The position numbers and the translations under genes are program-made. A stretch of DNA of 64,000 nucleotides from JASHVB01 sp963780805 (lineage in GTDB: Bacteria; Pseudomonadota; Alphaproteobacteria; Acetobacterales; Acetobacteraceae): NCBI GenBank assembly GCA_963780805.1, contig CAWADP010000009.1, positions 1,178,001 to 1,242,000 of the forward strand, in the 5' to 3' direction. Under the pieces are notes generated by a model, which was given only the letters and a program-made list of their open reading frames with translations, was not told where the DNA came from and did not search any database. Below are positions 61,132-64,000 of the stretch, in pieces; position 1 is the first letter of the stretch, and every line of letters begins with the position of its first letter.

Positions 61132-61178
61132 AGGTGACGGTAAAGGTGGAGGTGGAGGTGAAGGTATAGGTGAAGGAC
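61127..61178. repeat. 6-bp tandem repeat over the CoxL-like stop codon
   Basis: About eight units of GGTGAA/GGTGGA/GGTGAC type. In the frame of the gene they give TGA AGG TGA CGG TAA, so the stop codon is followed by two more in-frame stops and two further TGA later in the array. Confidence 0.88.
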
Positions 61179-61271
61179 ACCCCCTCCCCTTGAGGGAGGG
61201 GGGTGTTCTCTCGCACCTGCCGCCTTCCACCTGCAGCCTCCTGTCCCCTGTGCCAAGAGAAGGGAACCGCA

Positions 61272-62792
61272 ATGCACCAACTACGGACCGGCGCTGACTA
61301 TCGCGACGGCCTGCGCGACGGCCGCAAGGTCTGGGTGGTCGGCGAAGGGCGCGTGGATGACGTCACCACCCATCCCGCTACGCGCGCGATGGTCGAGGAA
61401 TACGTCGCCTGGTACGACCGCCACTTCGATCCGGAATGGCAGGACCGCCTGCTCACCCCGCCCGATGCCAACGGCAAGCGCATGCCCTGGGGCTATGTCC
61501 TGCCTAAGACTTCGGAAGATCTCGTGGCAATGGGTCGCAGCTTTACCGCCACGACGTTCCTCAGCGCCGGCAACATCACCCACACGCCGGCCTATGGGTG
61601 CCTGATCGCTCTGGGCGTCCTGGGCGAGGTGCAGGAACACAATCCCTCGCTCCAGCAGATCGACAACGCGCTGGCTTATCGCGACGAGATCGCGCGCACC
61701 GGTCGGTTCCTGACATTCTCCTCCGGTGCCGCGACAATCGGCGCACGCATGCGCCCGGATCCGAAAGACCGCGCGTCGCTGCGCATCGTGCGTGAGACCG
61801 ATACCGGTCTGGTGATCAGCGGCAAGGTCGGCATGCACACCAGCCCGCCCTACGCCGAAGATGTTTATGTCGGCGGATTGTGCGGCGTGGATTTCCAAGG
61901 CCACCGCGCCACCTTCATCGTGCCGGTTGGCGCGCCGGGCGTCACCGTAATCTGCCGCCGTATCTCGATCCATCACGCCAACACGTTCCTGGCGCCGCTC
62001 TCCAGCCGGTATGACGAACTCGACGGTCAGATGTGGCTGGAAAACGTGCACATCCCCTGGGAACGCATCTTCCTGACCGAGCCCATTCCTCCCGAACGCA
62101 TCGCCCGTTGGCTGTTCTGGCACCAGCTTTATTGCTGGCTGTCGAAGGCCGAGTTCACGCTGGGCCTCGCACTGGCCTGTGCCCACGCGACCGGCCTCGC
62201 GCAGCACGACCCCACCATCAACTACGTGCTCGATTTGATGACAGATGTGCAGACGGTGCGAAGCTGCCAGACCGCGGCCGAGCGCGACCCGCAATTCACC
62301 ATCGCCGGCTATTGCTATCCGAACCTCTGCCATCTCGCGGCCGGCAGCATGGCGATGCTGCGCGCGCGCCCGGGCATGAGCGAGATGCTGCGCATCGTTC
62401 CGGGGTCGTCGCTGGTGGTGGCGCCGGGCGAGGCCGATCTTACGGACCCCGATGTCGGCCCCGGGTTGGAAGAATCGTTCAGCGGCGGCGGCTACACCGC
62501 GTTGCAGCGGTCGGCGCTGTTGCAGATGGCATGGGACCATGTGTCCTCGGCGCTGGACGGGCGCGAATCCGCGTTCGAATTGCATGCCAATGGCGGCATC
62601 CCCGCCTGGCGCGGCCGGCTGCGGCGCGGATTCGAGGACTACAACAAGCTCGCCAATGCCGTGCTGCGCCAACTCAGCGTGGCGATGCCGGAGATCGACC
62701 TCAGCCACATCCGCAGCCTGCCGATGGCGCCGCGGCGGGTGGTGGAGGTGCCGCCGCAAACCACCAATCCTGCCGGAGGAAAGCTGTCATGA
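61272..62792 (+). CDS. hpaB: 4-hydroxyphenylacetate 3-monooxygenase-like FADH2-dependent oxygenase
   Basis: 506 residues from ATG 61272, behind AGAGAAGGGAACCGCA. The family pattern is clear: RTGADYRDGLRDGRKVWVVGEG, VDDVTTHPATRAMVEEY, LSAGNITHTPAYGCLIAL, HTSPPYAEDVYVGG, PWERIFLTEPI. It is an acyl-CoA-dehydrogenase-fold oxygenase that uses FADH2 and O2 to ortho-hydroxylate a phenol; a flavin reductase (HpaC) is needed but not adjacent. Its stop overlaps the start of the RraA-like gene (ATGA). Confidence 0.9.
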   Translation: MHQLRTGADYRDGLRDGRKVWVVGEGRVDDVTTHPATRAMVEEYVAWYDRHFDPEWQDRLLTPPDANGKRMPWGYVLPKTSEDLVAMGRSFTATTFLSAGNITHTPAYGCLIALGVLGEVQEHNPSLQQIDNALAYRDEIARTGRFLTFSSGAATIGARMRPDPKDRASLRIVRETDTGLVISGKVGMHTSPPYAEDVYVGGLCGVDFQGHRATFIVPVGAPGVTVICRRISIHHANTFLAPLSSRYDELDGQMWLENVHIPWERIFLTEPIPPERIARWLFWHQLYCWLSKAEFTLGLALACAHATGLAQHDPTINYVLDLMTDVQTVRSCQTAAERDPQFTIAGYCYPNLCHLAAGSMAMLRARPGMSEMLRIVPGSSLVVAPGEADLTDPDVGPGLEESFSGGGYTALQRSALLQMAWDHVSSALDGRESAFELHANGGIPAWRGRLRRGFEDYNKLANAVLRQLSVAMPEIDLSHIRSLPMAPRRVVEVPPQTTNPAGGKLS

Positions 62793-63505
62793 CCGAACTG
62801 TCGCAAAAGACCCGCGATGCGCTGATGCGGGTGGGGACATCGACGCTGACGGGGGCGCTGCAGCGGCGCGGCCTGCGCAGCATGTTCATGCAGGACGTGT
62901 GGCCGGTGCGTCCCAACATGAAGCGTATGGTCGGACCGGCGTTCACCATGCGCTTCATCCCCTCGCGTGAGGACAAGGACGGGCCTGGGGCAAAAGGCCC
63001 GCGCAGCAATATCCAGCCGCAGGCGATGGAGACGTGTCCACCGGGCCATGTGCTGGTGGTGGATTCGCGCGGCGATGCGCGGGCGGCGTCGGCGGGGGAT
63101 CTGTACGTGGGGCGGTTGGCGGCTCGGGGTTGTGCCGGCATCGTCACCGATGGCGGGCTGCGCGATTCGGAAGGCGTCTTCAAGACCGGACTGCCGGCCT
63201 ATCACCGCCGACCCTCGTCTCCGCCGAGCCCGGTCGCCCACCATCCGTGCGATTTGAATTTGCCGATCGGGTGCGGCGGCGTGGCTGTGTATCCGGGCGA
63301 CATCGTCGTCGGCGATTGCGACGGGGTAGTGGTGATCCCGCAGGATATCGTCGATGAAATCGCGGAAGAGTGCCTGGCGACGACGGAATACGAAGAATTC
63401 GCTGAGGAGGAAGTGGCGCGCGGCCGTCCTCTGGCCGGACTGTTCCCGGCGGCGGGGGACGAGGCGAAGCGCGACTTTGCGGAGTGGAAGAAGAAGCGGG
63501 GATAA
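62789..63505 (+). CDS. RraA-like aldolase (4-hydroxy-4-methyl-2-oxoglutarate aldolase family)
   Basis: 238 residues from ATG 62789, behind GGAGGAAAGCTGTC. ALMRVGTSTLTGALQRRGL, GHVLVVDSRGDARAASAGDL, GCAGIVTDGGLRDSEGV and PGDIVVGDCDGVVVIP define the RraA/HMG-CHA aldolase fold, with the Arg-Asp pair (GGLRD) that binds substrate and Mg2+. In gallate and protocatechuate 4,5-cleavage such enzymes split the final 4-hydroxy-2-oxoacid to pyruvate. Overlap with hpaB and placement at the end of the cluster suggest that it replaces the usual HpaI aldolase here. Confidence 0.87.
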   Translation: MTELSQKTRDALMRVGTSTLTGALQRRGLRSMFMQDVWPVRPNMKRMVGPAFTMRFIPSREDKDGPGAKGPRSNIQPQAMETCPPGHVLVVDSRGDARAASAGDLYVGRLAARGCAGIVTDGGLRDSEGVFKTGLPAYHRRPSSPPSPVAHHPCDLNLPIGCGGVAVYPGDIVVGDCDGVVVIPQDIVDEIAEECLATTEYEEFAEEEVARGRPLAGLFPAAGDEAKRDFAEWKKKRG

Positions 63506-63583
63506 CGAAAAATCACTCCCCCTCGCCTTGTGGGAGGGGGGAGGGGTCGAACGGAGGCCATGTTTCTAACCCTTCCCCAACCC

Positions 63584-63621
63584 CCTCCCACAAGGGGAGG
63601 GGAGTCATTCGTTGTTTTTTT
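63584..63621 (+). terminator. Candidate terminator of the catabolic cluster
   Basis: CCCCTCCC (63,582-63,589) pairs with GGGAGGGG (63,595-63,602) across a 5-base loop and is followed within 8 bases by GTTGTTTTTTT. It lies between the RraA-like gene and the convergent hydrolase gene, whose stop codon the T-run touches. Confidence 0.6.
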
Positions 63622-64000
63622 ACCGGCTTGCGTAAACCGCCGCTTCGAACCGATCCAACAGTCCCAGCACCTTCGAATCGGCGAACGGCAGGATCTGCGT
63701 CATCAGCACGCCGGCGACACGCTTCTTCGGGTCCAGCCAGAAATACGTGTTGTTGATTCCCGCCCAGGCCAAACTGCCGGCGCTGCGGCCGGCCGGCGCG
63801 TCCTCGGTGTTGATCAGGAAGCTCAATCCCCATTTCTTCGACATACCCGGGAAGAATTCCGCATCGTTGGAGAAATCGGGTTTGAACGTCTTCAGCGGCA
63901 GCACGTCGAGCGGACCCATGTGGTTCTCCGCCATCAGCGCCACCGTCTCCGGCCGCAGCACCTGCGCGCCGTCATCACTTTGGCCGCCGTTCAGCAGCAT
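63620..64000 (-). CDS. Serine hydrolase, beta-lactamase family (C-terminal part; start outside window)
   Basis: The frame is open from the right window edge to a stop at 63,620, giving at least 126 residues. MLLNGGQSDDGAQVLRPETVALMAENHMG, WGLSFLINTEDAP, SLAWAGINNTYFWLDPKKRVAGVLMTQ match the end of class C beta-lactamase-like hydrolases; the GIN/WAG segment corresponds to the H/K-T/S-G motif region. The nucleophile lies outside. It is convergent with the catabolic cluster. Confidence 0.8.
   Translation of the reverse strand: MLLNGGQSDDGAQVLRPETVALMAENHMGPLDVLPLKTFKPDFSNDAEFFPGMSKKWGLSFLINTEDAPAGRSAGSLAWAGINNTYFWLDPKKRVAGVLMTQILPFADSKVLGLLDRFEAAVYASR

Noticed and set aside
1..64000. tRNA or rRNA genes
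   Set aside because: No cloverleaf with a GTTCGA-type T-loop and no rRNA stretch was recognised by eye; a tRNAscan run would decide.

Overview
The window is high-GC DNA of an alphaproteobacterium, most likely an Acetobacteraceae member of the Rhodospirillales (Rhodopila/Roseomonas-like). This rests on codon bias, on several proteins that look like lineage-restricted Acetobacteraceae hypotheticals, and on the Caulobacter-like pairing of pleD with rpmG. It is chromosomal: rpmG, iscS, mnmA, pfkA and the leucine-catabolism genes are housekeeping or core functions. I saw no tRNA, rRNA, CRISPR array, intact insertion sequence or phage.

Layout. 1-9,000: the end of an MFS exporter, an orphan hypothetical, a frameshifted cyanate-type MFS transporter, a chemoreceptor fused to PilZ, a frameshifted 6-phosphofructokinase, a rhodanese and an SHS-type MFS transporter. 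9,190-11,920: a graveyard of toxin-antitoxin-like genes (GNAT, ParDE, DUF433/DUF5615, NYN) in which nearly every member is damaged. 11,998-22,800: scattered metabolic genes (amidase, Fe-alcohol dehydrogenase, orphan Dpp-type ATPase, DUF1989 + luciferase-like oxidoreductase, beta-lactamase-fold hydrolase, ATP-dependent DNA ligase, quinone-type oxidoreductase). 23,073-25,820: iscS, ferredoxin and mnmA, a compact tRNA-thiolation/Fe-S set. 25,958-32,166: PhyH dioxygenase, then mccA, mccB and ivd for leucine/isovalerate breakdown. 32,620-40,101: a small hypothetical, rpmG, pleD, a DMT exporter, a sedolisin, a glutathione transferase and an orphan ThDP enzyme. 40,251-45,263: an MFS/TetR divergon and a pair of acyl-CoA dehydrogenases. 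45,507-47,787: a three-gene group (58-aa protein, P-loop NTPase, sulfotransferase-like protein). 48,101-51,403: a 1,100-residue zinc-ribbon/cyclase/ATPase/TPR signalling protein. 53,062-54,501: an overlapping ArsR-SRPBCC-GST operon. 55,271-56,946: a YCII protein and its ECF sigma factor. 57,162-63,505: a five-gene ring-cleavage-type catabolic cluster. The window ends inside a serine hydrolase.

The most unusual feature runs through the whole window. Short tandem repeats with unit lengths that are multiples of three (6, 15, 18 and 21 bp) sit at gene boundaries, often just after a stop codon or with the stop codon inside the repeated unit (5,540; 29,097; 46,492; 55,198; 56,511; 61,127), and sometimes just before a start (34,907; 35,983). 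There are also several dispersed intergenic repeat families: an 82-bp near-identical pair at 25,837 and 42,358, a ~100-bp palindromic pair at 13,463 and 47,947, and G/C-rich inverted repeats between genes. The catabolic cluster at 57 kb and the three-gene NTPase group at 46 kb are the best candidates for systems not yet described. All gene calls rest on reading the translated sequence; no database search was run.
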